Positions 27,925-36,204 of a DNA stretch of 64,000 nt are shown in pieces. This DNA comes from Aureococcus anophagefferens (Eukaryota; Sar; Pelagophyceae; Pelagomonadales; Pelagomonadaceae). Within the stretch, counting starts at the first letter, position 1; the number at the start of each line of letters is the position of its first letter. A program made the position numbers and the translations under genes. Location: the NCBI RefSeq assembly GCF_000186865.1, contig NW_008705566.1, forward strand, positions 2,691,914 to 2,755,913, written 5' to 3'. The notes beneath the pieces are model-generated. The model saw only the letters and a list, made by a program, of their open reading frames with translations. It searched no databases and was not told where the DNA came from.

Positions 27925-29274
27925 TTACAAATCCACCAGCAGCTGGGGCAGGATGTCGAGGACGACGAACGGGTCGACCGCGGCGAGGCGCTCCGCGACG
28001 AGCGGGTTCGAGTTCGTCACGTAGATGCGGTCGAAGACGGCGCGGTCGCCGCCCTTGCAGAAGCGCCGGTACGAGTCGCCGGGGAAGGCCGCGTGGGACA
28101 CGAACGCGGACACGCGCGTCGCGCCCGAGGCCTTGAGCGCCTTCGCGGCCTCGGCCAAGGTGCCGCCGGTCTTGACCATGTCGTCGATGATCAGGACGCG
28201 CTTCCCGCGGGCCTCGCCGTCCGTGATCGTGACCTTGCGGTCGTTGCCGACGCGCTGCTTGCCGCAGACGATGAAGTCGAGGCCCTCGTCGGCGAGCTGG
28301 TGCCCGAACCGCTTCTGCGCGCCCTCGTCGGGGAACGCCAGCGCGTCGATGCCGCACTTGCCGTCGCCGAGGACGTACTTCTGCAGCAGCGGGATGCAGG
28401 AGTGCATGCTCGCCGCCGCGCCGCTGTGCAAATAGAAGCGCTGCTGCAACGTGTGCAGGTCGAAGAACATGCAGCGCGCGGGCGGCCCGTGGTGCGGCAG
28501 CGACGACAGCATGCGCGACACCGTGTTCGCCGTCGCGACCTGGCCCTCGACCGTGACGCGCTCCTTCGTCGCCACGGGCAGGTAGGGCAGGAAGATCGTC
28601 AGCGACGCGATGAACGACTCGCAGAGCATGATCAGCACGTGGAGCTGCGAGAGGATGGCGTCGTTGCTGTGGAAGTCGCACATCATCAGCACGTGCGTGT
28701 GGCGCACGAGGTTCGTCGGCGCGAAGCCGCCGACGACGATGTCGTCCATGCCGCTGTCCTCGAAGCGGCCCCACGACGTCTCGAAGTAGCGGAACCGCTG
28801 CGGCTCGGCCGCGACGAGCCGCTCGGCCATGGTCGCCATGGTCTTGTAGGCCAGGACCGTGTAGGGCCGCGGCGGCGGCGCCTCGGGCGCGACCTCGACC
28901 TGGGCGCCGTCCTGCATGAGCGTCGACTGCCGCGGCCGCTGCCGCGCGGGCCGCGCCAGCGAGATCGGCGACTGCCGCGGCGGGCCCGTCGGCGTGACGG
29001 CGTCGCCCTCGGCCATGGCCTCCAGGCGCTCGACCTCCATGGCGACGACGGGTCGCACGGGCCCGGTCTCGGGGCTCCGGACGGGTTTGGCGCGCGGGAG
29101 GGCCTCGAGCGCCGCGGACGCGTCGGCCGGAAACGACGCGATCGTGCGAAGCCGCCGCCGCCGCCGACGACGACGCAGAGGTTGTTGCCGACGGCGACGA
29201 CGACGGCGCGCGCAAACGACGAGGATGGGCAGCCCCACACGCAGGGGAATCCACGTCGACTCGAAGGTAAACAT
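27925..29274 (-). CDS. Ribose-phosphate pyrophosphokinase (PRPP synthetase)
   Basis: A 449-residue enzyme predicted to make PRPP from ribose 5-phosphate and ATP. The PRPP-binding loop is clear (VLIIDDMVKTGGTL), preceded by FIVCGKQRVGNDRK and the ATP-loop region (FLPYLPVATKERVTVEGQ, AARCMFFDLHTLQQRFYL). It resembles the phosphate-independent plant PRS3/PRS4 type more than the bacterial type, since the canonical RQD and FSR motifs are altered. The first 80 residues, with a hydrophobic start (IPLRVGLPILVVCA) and Arg runs, may be targeting sequence; an internal Met (MEVERLEAMAEGD) would give a cytosolic form. The start is 68 bp from the divergent Sfi1-like gene. Confidence 0.85.
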   Translation of the reverse strand: MFTFESTWIPLRVGLPILVVCARRRRRRRQQPLRRRRRRRRLRTIASFPADASAALEALPRAKPVRSPETGPVRPVVAMEVERLEAMAEGDAVTPTGPPRQSPISLARPARQRPRQSTLMQDGAQVEVAPEAPPPRPYTVLAYKTMATMAERLVAAEPQRFRYFETSWGRFEDSGMDDIVVGGFAPTNLVRHTHVLMMCDFHSNDAILSQLHVLIMLCESFIASLTIFLPYLPVATKERVTVEGQVATANTVSRMLSSLPHHGPPARCMFFDLHTLQQRFYLHSGAAASMHSCIPLLQKYVLGDGKCGIDALAFPDEGAQKRFGHQLADEGLDFIVCGKQRVGNDRKVTITDGEARGKRVLIIDDMVKTGGTLAEAAKALKASGATRVSAFVSHAAFPGDSYRRFCKGGDRAVFDRIYVTNSNPLVAERLAAVDPFVVLDILPQLLVDL

Positions 29275-29342
29275 CGCAACTTGCCACGGTTCATAAAAGC
29301 AGCCCCAAACTGTACGATGATGGATAGCATGCTATCGTAACG
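29275..29342. promoter_or_regulatory. Inferred 68-bp bidirectional promoter
   Basis: These 68 bp separate the ATGs of PRPP synthetase (minus) and the Sfi1-like gene (plus). They are AT-richer than the surroundings and contain tacgatgatggatagcatgc. Both 5' untranslated regions must be very short. Confidence 0.4.
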
Positions 29343-32300
29343 ATGCTCTCGTCCAGCTACAAGGACGAACTGCGGGACCTGCTCCTCTGCCTCGAGGCGG
29401 AGCCCACAAAAGACGAGGCCGAAGCGCCGCCGCCACCGCCGCCGTCGCGCGCGCTCGTCGCTTCGCCGCCGCCGCCGCCGCCGCCGCGCGCGCTCGCGGA
29501 CTACAACTTCGACGAGTTCGTGCCGCCGCCGGCGCGGCGCGCGAAGCTCGATGTCATCGCGCCGCGCTGCGTCTCCTGTGACCGGCTCATGTGCATCTGC
29601 GGCGGCGCGAGCCGGCTCTCGTCCGCGCGGCGCGCGGAGAACGCGTGGCGCGGCGTCAACGAGCTCTGCGCGGCGCGCGCGCCCTGGCGCGCCGAGGCGC
29701 GCGCCGTGCGCGCCGCGCGCGAGGAGTCGCGCCGCGCCGCGCGCGACTGCGAGCTCGTCATCCGCTCCGACGGCGACCCCGAGGCCCTGCCGCCGCTGCC
29801 GCGGATCCTCGCGCGCCTCGACGACGCCGAGTTCTTCGCCGAGGACGACCCCTGGGTCGCCGCGGCCAAGGTCCTCGCGGCCTGGGCCGCGGTGACGGCG
29901 GCGCTCAAGGCGGCGCACGCGCGGGCGGACCCCGTCGCGCGCGACGCCGCGCGGCGCCGCGTCATCGCCGCGCTCGAGGCGCGCGCGAAGCAGCGCCGCG
30001 CGCGGCGCTGGGAGCTCGCGGGCTACGACGACCGCGCCCAGGAAGCGGCGACGCAGCGCGCCGTGAAGCGCTGGTCCGGGCGGCTCGGCGTCGGGCCGGA
30101 CGCGCGCGCCGCGGACGCGGCGGCGTTCGAACGCGCGCGGCGCTCCGGCCGCCGCCGCGGCTTCGCGGCCTGGCGCGCGTGGCTGCGCGAGCGGCGGCGC
30201 GTGGCGCGGGCGGGGGCCAGAGCGCGCGCGACGAAGCGCGCCGCGGAGCTCGCGCGCGCCTGGGCGGTGTGGAGCGCCGCGATGCGGCTCCGAGGCGCCG
30301 CGACGCACCGGCGGCGCCGCGTCGCGTCCCGCGTCTTCGTCGCCTGGCGCGGCGCGGCGCGGAGCGCGGCGTCGCTGGCGCCCCTGGCGCGGCTCGTCGC
30401 GCCCCGCGACGCCTTCGACCGCTGGCTCGGGGCGAGCGATGGCCACCTGTCGGCGCTCGCGCGGCGCCGCGACCGGCGGCGCCGCGGCGGCGTCGCGGCC
30501 GTCCGCTGCTTCTTCCTCGGCCTGCGCATCTACGTCGCCTGGCGGTCGCGGGCGCGGCGGGCCAAAAGCAGAGGCGACGACTGGCGCAGCGACCGCGCGG
30601 AGGCGCGGGGCGTCCGCGCGTGGCGCGCCTGGACCGTCGGCCGGCTCCGGCGGCGCCGCGCGGCGCGGTCCGCGGGCCCGGCCGCGTGCCGCCGCGCGCT
30701 CCGCGCGCTGGGCCAGAAGCGCGCGCGGCTCGACCGGCTGCCCGCGCTCTGGGCGGCGAACGCGCGCAAGGCCAAGGCTGAAGTTTTTGGCTGGCTGCGG
30801 CGCCGCGCGAAGCGCCGCGCGCTCGGCCGGCGCCGCCGCGCCGCGGAGCGGCGCGGCGCGCTCGTCGAGGGGTTCGGCGCGCTGCGGGAGCGCGCGGCGG
30901 ACCGGCGGCGGCGGCGCGTCCTCGCGCGTGGCGCGTGTTTCCGGAGGCTGCGGGACGGCGTCGCGGCGACGGCCGCCGCGCGGCGCCGCTTCGAGCGCGG
31001 CGACGGCCTCTTCGCGCGGACGGCGCGGCGGCGCGCGTTCTCGTCGATCGTCGCGGCGGCCGCGCGGCGAAGGGCGGCCGCATCGCTCGACGCCGCGGCC
31101 GCGCGCGCCCGGGCCCGGGACGTCGAGCGGCGGGCGCTCGTCGCGTGGCGGCGCCGCGCGGGCGCCGGCCGCTCCGTCGACGTCGCCGTGGCCGACCCCC
31201 GGCCGCCGCGCGCGCTCGGCCTCTGGCTCGCGTTCCGACGCCGCCGGCGCGAGGCGCGGGAAGACGTGGCCCTCGCGGCGCGCTGGCTGGAGCGCGCGCG
31301 GGCCGCGCGCGCGTGCCGGTCGCTCGCGGCGCGCGCGCGAGCGCGCGAGGACGCGGCGGTCCTCGCCGTCGTCGCGGAGTCGCGGAGCGTCAAGAGCGCC
31401 ACCTGGCGCGCGCTGCGGACCTGGCGCGCGACGGTGGTGGCGCGCTGCGCGCAACGCGCCGCCGAGCGCGAGCGGGCCCGCGCCGCCGCCGTCCGCGTCC
31501 GCGGGCCCCGGCTCCTCCGGGCCTGGAGGCGCGCGGCCGTCGCGGGCCGCGCGCTCCGCGGCTGGCGCTCCTTCGCCGCGCGCTCCATCGCCGCCTGGCC
31601 GGGCCCCGCGGGCGGCGCCGCGGCCTACGCGGCGCGGGCCCGGTTGCGGCGGGGCTTCGCGTCGCTGGCGGAGACGCGGCGGACGCGGCGGCTCCGCCGG
31701 GAGGACCGCGGCGCCGTCGCCGCCGCCGCGGACGCCGCCCACGACGTGTCGCGGTGCCGCCGCGTCCTCCGACGCCTCGCCGAAGGCGCGCTGCGGCGCC
31801 AAAGGCGCTACTTCGCCGCGCGGGACGTCGTCGTCGCCGTCGCGCGGCGCGCGCTGGCCGCGTGGGCCCGGGCCGCGGCGACGCGCGGCGCGCGCCGCGA
31901 CGCGGCCGCGCGCGGCTCGCGCGCCGCCCGGGCGCGGGCCCTGCGGACCTGGCGCCGGCGGTCTCGGTCGCGGGCCGCCGCGGACCGCGTCTCCGCGCGG
32001 CGGCGCGCGGCGCGGGGCCTCGAGGCGCTCCGCGCGAACGTCCTCGTGCGCCGCCTCGGGTTCGCGGCGCGCGGCCTCGGCGAGAACCGGCTCCGCGTCG
32101 CCGTCTTCCGCGCCTGGCGCGCGGACGTCGGCGCCATGCGCCTCCGCCGCGGCCGCGAGACGGCGACGCTCGCCGCCGCCGTTCGCGCGTGGCGCGTCGC
32201 CGGCGCCGCCGCGCGCCTCGGCCGCCGGCGCGACGCGCGGCGCGACGCGGCGGCCGGGCGCGACGCCTTTCGGGCGCTGCTGCTCCACGCGCGCGCGGAG

Positions 32301-32606
32301 CGCTACGCCGCGGGCCGCCGTCGGCGGACGCTGGCGCGCGCATTCCGCGCGGTCGCCGGCGCCGCGCGCCGCGCGCGCCTCGCCGTCTGGTTCCGCCGGA
32401 CGGCGCCGAAGCTCCTGGCCGCGTGGCGCGGCCTCGCGCGCCGCGGCCGCGCGGACCGCCTCCGCCGCCGGGGCCGCGACGACGACGACGCCGACGGCCC
32501 GCGGCCCCGGAGCACGGTGCCGCGGCCCGACGAGCTCGACGCGGTCCCGTCGCTCTACCTCGCGCGCTACCGGCAACAGCAGCAGCGCCGGCGGTTGTTC
32601 TCCTAA
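29343..32606 (+). CDS. Sfi1-like centrin-binding repeat protein
   Basis: A 1087-residue protein, about one quarter Arg. The N-terminus has Pro-rich runs and a CVSCDRLMCICGG motif. From about residue 200 to 1050 there are more than twenty degenerate helical repeats around a core such as AFxAWR (FVAWRGAARS, VRAWRAWTVGRL, LLRAWRRAAVA, VFRAWRADVGA), spaced roughly 30-40 residues apart. This is the pattern of Sfi1 repeats, each of which binds one centrin at basal bodies or spindle poles. In this GC-rich genome Ala/Arg codons are over-represented, so repeat counts are approximate. Several other frames are also open, but this one has the conserved Trp spacing and an ATG. The last 18 codons and stop are duplicated just downstream. 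Confidence 0.7.
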   Translation: MLSSSYKDELRDLLLCLEAEPTKDEAEAPPPPPPSRALVASPPPPPPPRALADYNFDEFVPPPARRAKLDVIAPRCVSCDRLMCICGGASRLSSARRAENAWRGVNELCAARAPWRAEARAVRAAREESRRAARDCELVIRSDGDPEALPPLPRILARLDDAEFFAEDDPWVAAAKVLAAWAAVTAALKAAHARADPVARDAARRRVIAALEARAKQRRARRWELAGYDDRAQEAATQRAVKRWSGRLGVGPDARAADAAAFERARRSGRRRGFAAWRAWLRERRRVARAGARARATKRAAELARAWAVWSAAMRLRGAATHRRRRVASRVFVAWRGAARSAASLAPLARLVAPRDAFDRWLGASDGHLSALARRRDRRRRGGVAAVRCFFLGLRIYVAWRSRARRAKSRGDDWRSDRAEARGVRAWRAWTVGRLRRRRAARSAGPAACRRALRALGQKRARLDRLPALWAANARKAKAEVFGWLRRRAKRRALGRRRRAAERRGALVEGFGALRERAADRRRRRVLARGACFRRLRDGVAATAAARRRFERGDGLFARTARRRAFSSIVAAAARRRAAASLDAAAARARARDVERRALVAWRRRAGAGRSVDVAVADPRPPRALGLWLAFRRRRREAREDVALAARWLERARAARACRSLAARARAREDAAVLAVVAESRSVKSATWRALRTWRATVVARCAQRAAERERARAAAVRVRGPRLLRAWRRAAVAGRALRGWRSFAARSIAAWPGPAGGAAAYAARARLRRGFASLAETRRTRRLRREDRGAVAAAADAAHDVSRCRRVLRRLAEGALRRQRRYFAARDVVVAVARRALAAWARAAATRGARRDAAARGSRAARARALRTWRRRSRSRAAADRVSARRRAARGLEALRANVLVRRLGFAARGLGENRLRVAVFRAWRADVGAMRLRRGRETATLAAAVRAWRVAGAAARLGRRRDARRDAAAGRDAFRALLLHARAERYAAGRRRRTLARAFRAVAGAARRARLAVWFRRTAPKLLAAWRGLARRGRADRLRRRGRDDDDADGPRPRSTVPRPDELDAVPSLYLARYRQQQQRRRLFS

Positions 32607-32706
32607 ATGTGGTTGTCTGTTACGCCACTCTACCTCGCGCGCTACCGGCAACTTGAACAGCAGCAGCGCCGGCGGATGTTCTTCTAAGTGTGATTTTCTT
32701 GTTACG
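32554..32706. repeat. Two-copy 75-bp tandem repeat at gene 3' end
   Basis: The 3' end of the Sfi1-like gene, from tctacctcgcgcgctaccgg through its stop and into the 3' flank, is repeated once at a period of 75 bp. The second copy has a 6-bp insertion (ttgaac) and several substitutions. The array ends at the stop of the convergent methyltransferase gene. Confidence 0.85.
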
Positions 32707-33610
32707 CGCCGAATAGGGCCTCTATGCGCGCCTCGAAGGCGGCCTGGCACGCTTTCTCGGCGACGCCGGCCGCGTGCTTCTCGCAGATGACGACGCTCAG
32801 CAGGAAGGGCTTCCCCGCGTCCTCGGACTCGATGCCCAGGTGGCCGAAGCACCAGCCCGCCTGGCTCGCGAAGGTCCGCTCGAGCGAGGCGCGCGTGTGG
32901 GCGCTGAAGAGGACGAGCGTGCCGCCGGGTCGGAGCACGCGGTGGAACTCCGCGAGGACCTCGGCCGCGGCCGCCTTGTCGTCGGAGCAGAGCACGCAGT
33001 CCAGGAGCGCCTTGTCGATGACCGCGTCGTGGGACTCGGACTCGAAGGTGAGCGCGCGCGCGTCCATGGCGTGCCACTCGACCGTGCCCGGCAGCGACGC
33101 CTCCGCGGCGCGCATGCGCGCGACGACAACCTCGGACGCGTCGACGTTGACGAGGCGCGCGTAGCCGCCGCGGACGCAGAGGTCGCGCGTGAACGGCGCG
33201 TCGCCGCAGCCGGGGATCAAGATCTTCGCGTTTTTGTTTGGGAGGAGCGGCTCGAGGATGCCCCGCACGTCGTCGAAGGACACGAACCAGTCGAAGTGTG
33301 AATCGCGCTTCGCGTAGGTCTCGTCCCAGTACGCGATCTGCCCAAAGGCCTCGTTGAAGACCTCGCGGAAGTGGGGGTCGACGCGCTTCTTCTCCTCGAC
33401 GGCGAGCCGCAGCAGGTGCTGGTCCTTTGCGAAGGCGGCGCGACCGAGGCGCTCGCCGAGGTGGCGCTGGTAGACCTCGAGGCCCGTCGCCTGCAGGAAC
33501 CGCGCCAGCGCGATGCCGGACCGCTGCGCGCGGTGGCGCGTGGCTTTGAAAGTTGCTTCGTCGTCCTCCAGCGTGGGCTCGCCTTGGGCTGCCACAACTT
33601 GGGCTGCCAT
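32702..33610 (-). CDS. Class I methyltransferase, EEF1AKMT4/METTL13-like
   Basis: A 302-residue SAM-dependent enzyme. The family entry motif YWDETYAK and FDWFVSFDDV precede the SAM loop ILIPGCGDAPF. The acidic strand end VNVDASEVVV, post-I HAMDARAL, and motif IV DAVIDKALLDCVLCSDD with RVLRPGGTLVL follow. This set matches eukaryotic lysine methyltransferases acting on elongation factor 1A (EEF1AKMT4, Efm-type), though substrate is inferred from family only. The Met at 33610 (MAAQVVAAQGE) is the first ATG. The upstream same-strand dehydrogenase ends only 29 bp before this ATG, making a possible dicistronic unit. Confidence 0.82.
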   Translation of the reverse strand: MAAQVVAAQGEPTLEDDEATFKATRHRAQRSGIALARFLQATGLEVYQRHLGERLGRAAFAKDQHLLRLAVEEKKRVDPHFREVFNEAFGQIAYWDETYAKRDSHFDWFVSFDDVRGILEPLLPNKNAKILIPGCGDAPFTRDLCVRGGYARLVNVDASEVVVARMRAAEASLPGTVEWHAMDARALTFESESHDAVIDKALLDCVLCSDDKAAAAEVLAEFHRVLRPGGTLVLFSAHTRASLERTFASQAGWCFGHLGIESEDAGKPFLLSVVICEKHAAGVAEKACQAAFEARIEALFGA

Positions 33611-33639
33611 CTCGCTCGACGAAATCCTTCAACGATGAT

Positions 33640-34398
33640 TCAAGGACGAGTGCAACCTACCCTACTCGAGTAGATGGTGAGCATGTCGAACATGCGGGCG
33701 GCGGGGCAGACGTTGCTCTCGAATGTCCAGCAGCTTTTCTCCTGGGCGGCGATGTCCCAGTAGTGCTTCGCGATGGTCGCCGGCGAGAGGAACTCGTCGT
33801 CGGGCTTATCCGCCGGGAACCAGGCCTTCGTCCGCGGCTGGTTCACGACGCCGTCGATGATGCAGTGGAAGATGTGGATGCCCTTGGGCGCGTAGTCCTT
33901 GGCGAGCGCCTGGGCCAGGGCCCGGACGCCGAACTTGGCGCTCGCGAACGCGGGCGTCTTCGGCACGCCGCGCCACGACGCCGTCGCGCCCGTGACGCCG
34001 AAGACGCCGCCGCCGCGCGACGCCATGCCCGGGAGGATGGCCTTGGCGAAGAGGTAGAGGCCCGCGGGGCCGCAGCGCCAGCACTGCTCGAACTCCTCGA
34101 ACGACGTCTCCTCGAACGACTTGAACATGCCGAGGCCCGCGTTGTAGATGCAGACGTCCACGGGGCCGAGCTCCGCCGCGATGCGCTTCACCGTCGCCTC
34201 CACCTGCGCCTGGTCCGTGACGTCGCAGGGGAAGGCCCGGCTCCCGGGGATCTCCTTCTCGAGCTCGGCCAGCACCTCCGCGCGCCGCGCGAGCATGGCC
34301 ACGGCGAAGCCCTCGGCCGCCCACTGCTTCGCGCAGTGGTCGCCGATGCCCTTGTTGCCCAGGCCGACGACGACGCAGACCTTCTTGTCGCTCGGCAT
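33640..34398 (-). CDS. Short-chain dehydrogenase/reductase
   Basis: A 252-residue NAD(P)-dependent oxidoreductase from the Met at 34398 (MPSDKKVCVVVGLGNKGIG). The Rossmann glycine motif is GLGNKGIG; the CDVTDQ and YNAGLGMF motifs follow. The active-site region reads TGATAS, then TPAFASAKFGVRALAQAL: the usual catalytic Tyr of Y-x-x-x-K is Phe here, a variant seen in one SDR subgroup with uncertain activity. The frame continues upstream to an ATG at 34563 and would add a leader MRATWTAALLMLSAGAP with a CHA-WF site resembling a stramenopile plastid signal. That extension would overlap the divergent TTL-like gene, so the short start is preferred but not certain. Confidence 0.78.
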   Translation of the reverse strand: MPSDKKVCVVVGLGNKGIGDHCAKQWAAEGFAVAMLARRAEVLAELEKEIPGSRAFPCDVTDQAQVEATVKRIAAELGPVDVCIYNAGLGMFKSFEETSFEEFEQCWRCGPAGLYLFAKAILPGMASRGGGVFGVTGATASWRGVPKTPAFASAKFGVRALAQALAKDYAPKGIHIFHCIIDGVVNQPRTKAWFPADKPDDEFLSPATIAKHYWDIAAQEKSCWTFESNVCPAARMFDMLTIYSSRVGCTRP

Positions 34399-34531
34399 GG
34401 TCGTGATGGGTGGCGCTCGGCGGTGGAAGGCAGCGAAGACGCCGATGAGATGCCGAGGCTGCCCCGAGAATTGAGAAGGCGGTGCAACCTCAAACCATGC
34501 ATGGCAAGAGCATGGTGCTCCCGCGGAGAGC

Positions 34532-36109
34532 ATGAGCAATGCCGCGGTCCAGGTCGCTCGCATGAGCAATGATGCGGTGCAGGTCGTGCCCGGCTCCTAC
34601 CTCGTCGGCTCGCACGCGCACGAGGTCGTCTTGGCGCTGCGGCGGCGGACGCACGAGACGTGGACGCCCTGCGAGTCCTGCGAGGGCGACGGCATCCTCG
34701 CCGCCGCGCTGGCCGGCGGCCGGGCGCCCGCGCTCTACTGGGAGCGCCTGACGTCCATGAAGGACGCCTGGCGGCGACTGGCGCGCGACACGGTCGTGAA
34801 CCACCTGCGCGGCGCGGAGGTTTTCGTCGTCAAGAGCCGGCTCGACGGGTTGCTCGCGCGGCCGCGCGACGGCGCGTTCTACCCCGAGACGCGCGTCCTG
34901 CGCACGGCCAACGACTGCGTGCTGTTCCTCCGCGCCGTCGCCGCGGCGACGGCCGCCGCCGTCCTGCGCGTCTACGACGAGGGCGACCCGGGGACCCGTC
35001 CTGCGGGCGACCGACCCGACCCTCCCGCGGGCGACGCCGCCGGGGACCGGCGGCTCGTGGACGCGTGCGCCCGCGTCGTCGGCGGCGGCGGCCGCGTCGG
35101 CGACGAGGCCTGGACGGAGCTCTTCCGCGCCGGGGACCGCGCGGCGGCGATCGCCGCGGGCTTCGGTCCCCGCCGCGCGGCGACGCGCGAGGTCGCGCGC
35201 GCCGCGCTCGACGCGCTCCGGCGGCGCGCGCCGCGCGCCTACGACGCGACGTCGCGCCTCGACCTCTGGATGCTCAAGGCCGACGGGCGGTCCAACGGCC
35301 GCGGGGTCTCCGTCGCGCGCTCGCTCGGCGACGTCGTCGGTCACGTCGCGGCGCGCGTCGGCTCGCTCGCGGCGGACGCGACGGTCGCGCAGCGCTACCT
35401 GGACCGGCCGCTCCTGGACGAGCGCGGCTGCAAGGTCGACTTCCGGGTCTGGGTCCTCGTGACGTCCGCGGATCCGCTCGTCGTCTACGGCTACGGCGAC
35501 GGCTACGCGCGCCACGCGACGCGGCCCTGGTCCGCGGCGCCCGAGGACGACGACCGCGAGGCCCTCCGGCGCCACACGACGAACCAGCGGAACAACGACG
35601 TCGTCGCGCAGACGTCGGCGCGCGTTTTCGTGGACGCGCGGCGCGGCGCGGGGTTCTACGCCGCGGCGGTCGAGCCGCGGTTCCGGTCCGTCTGCCTGGA
35701 CGTGCTGCGCCGCGCGCGGCTGTCGCGCGTCGGGCGGGGCTTCGAGATCTTCGGCTTCGACTTTTTGTTGCGGGACGACTTCGACCCGTGGCTGCTGGAG
35801 GTCAACGCGTCGCCGGTCCTCGCGCCGCGGACGGACGTCACGCGCGCGATGATCCCCGCCATGCTCGACGACCTCTTCGCGCTTCTCCTCGACGAGCCGC
35901 CGCTCCCGGCCCTCAGCGGCCGCCGGCACCGCCCGGACCTCTACGCGCGCGGCGGCGGCGTCTCGGGCGAGCCCGCGGCGCGGGACGCGTGGCACCTCTG
36001 GGCCTGCGACGATGGCGACGACGTCCTGCCGCTAGAGCCGCCCGCGAAGGAGGAGCCGCCCGCGGAGGCGCGGGAGCGGGACTGGCTCCGGGCGGCGCTC
36101 GAGAGGTAA
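34532..36109 (+). CDS. Tubulin-tyrosine-ligase-like (TTLL) enzyme
   Basis: A 525-residue ATP-grasp ligase predicted to add amino acids (Glu, Gly or Tyr) to tubulin or similar tails. TTL motifs in order: WMLKADGRSNGRGV, VAQRYLDRPLLDERGCKVDF with RVWVLVTS, YGYGDGYAR, HTTNQRNN, and FEIFGFDFLLRDDFDPWLLE ending in the metal/ATP motif EVNASP. The N-terminal 200 residues are helical and lineage-specific. Two ATGs lie in a 30-bp tandem duplication (34532 and 34562), so the start is ambiguous by 10 codons. With CFAP206 and the Sfi1-like gene it is one of three microtubule/axoneme-linked genes within 12 kb; that may be chance. Confidence 0.85.
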   Translation: MSNAAVQVARMSNDAVQVVPGSYLVGSHAHEVVLALRRRTHETWTPCESCEGDGILAAALAGGRAPALYWERLTSMKDAWRRLARDTVVNHLRGAEVFVVKSRLDGLLARPRDGAFYPETRVLRTANDCVLFLRAVAAATAAAVLRVYDEGDPGTRPAGDRPDPPAGDAAGDRRLVDACARVVGGGGRVGDEAWTELFRAGDRAAAIAAGFGPRRAATREVARAALDALRRRAPRAYDATSRLDLWMLKADGRSNGRGVSVARSLGDVVGHVAARVGSLAADATVAQRYLDRPLLDERGCKVDFRVWVLVTSADPLVVYGYGDGYARHATRPWSAAPEDDDREALRRHTTNQRNNDVVAQTSARVFVDARRGAGFYAAAVEPRFRSVCLDVLRRARLSRVGRGFEIFGFDFLLRDDFDPWLLEVNASPVLAPRTDVTRAMIPAMLDDLFALLLDEPPLPALSGRRHRPDLYARGGGVSGEPAARDAWHLWACDDGDDVLPLEPPAKEEPPAEARERDWLRAALER

Positions 36110-36204
36110 ATTCGGCCGCCTGGGTCGAACGGCCCGGGTGTGGTGAAAACGTGGTCGCCATCGAAACAAATTCGCGCTCGCGTCGCCGCGCCGAAGCCGT
36201 CGCG

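Noticed and set aside
28686..33632. 1648-codon minus-strand open frame across the Sfi1-like gene
   Set aside because: Antisense of GC-rich coding sequence has few stops; it shows no domain and conflicts with the PRPP synthetase and methyltransferase frames.
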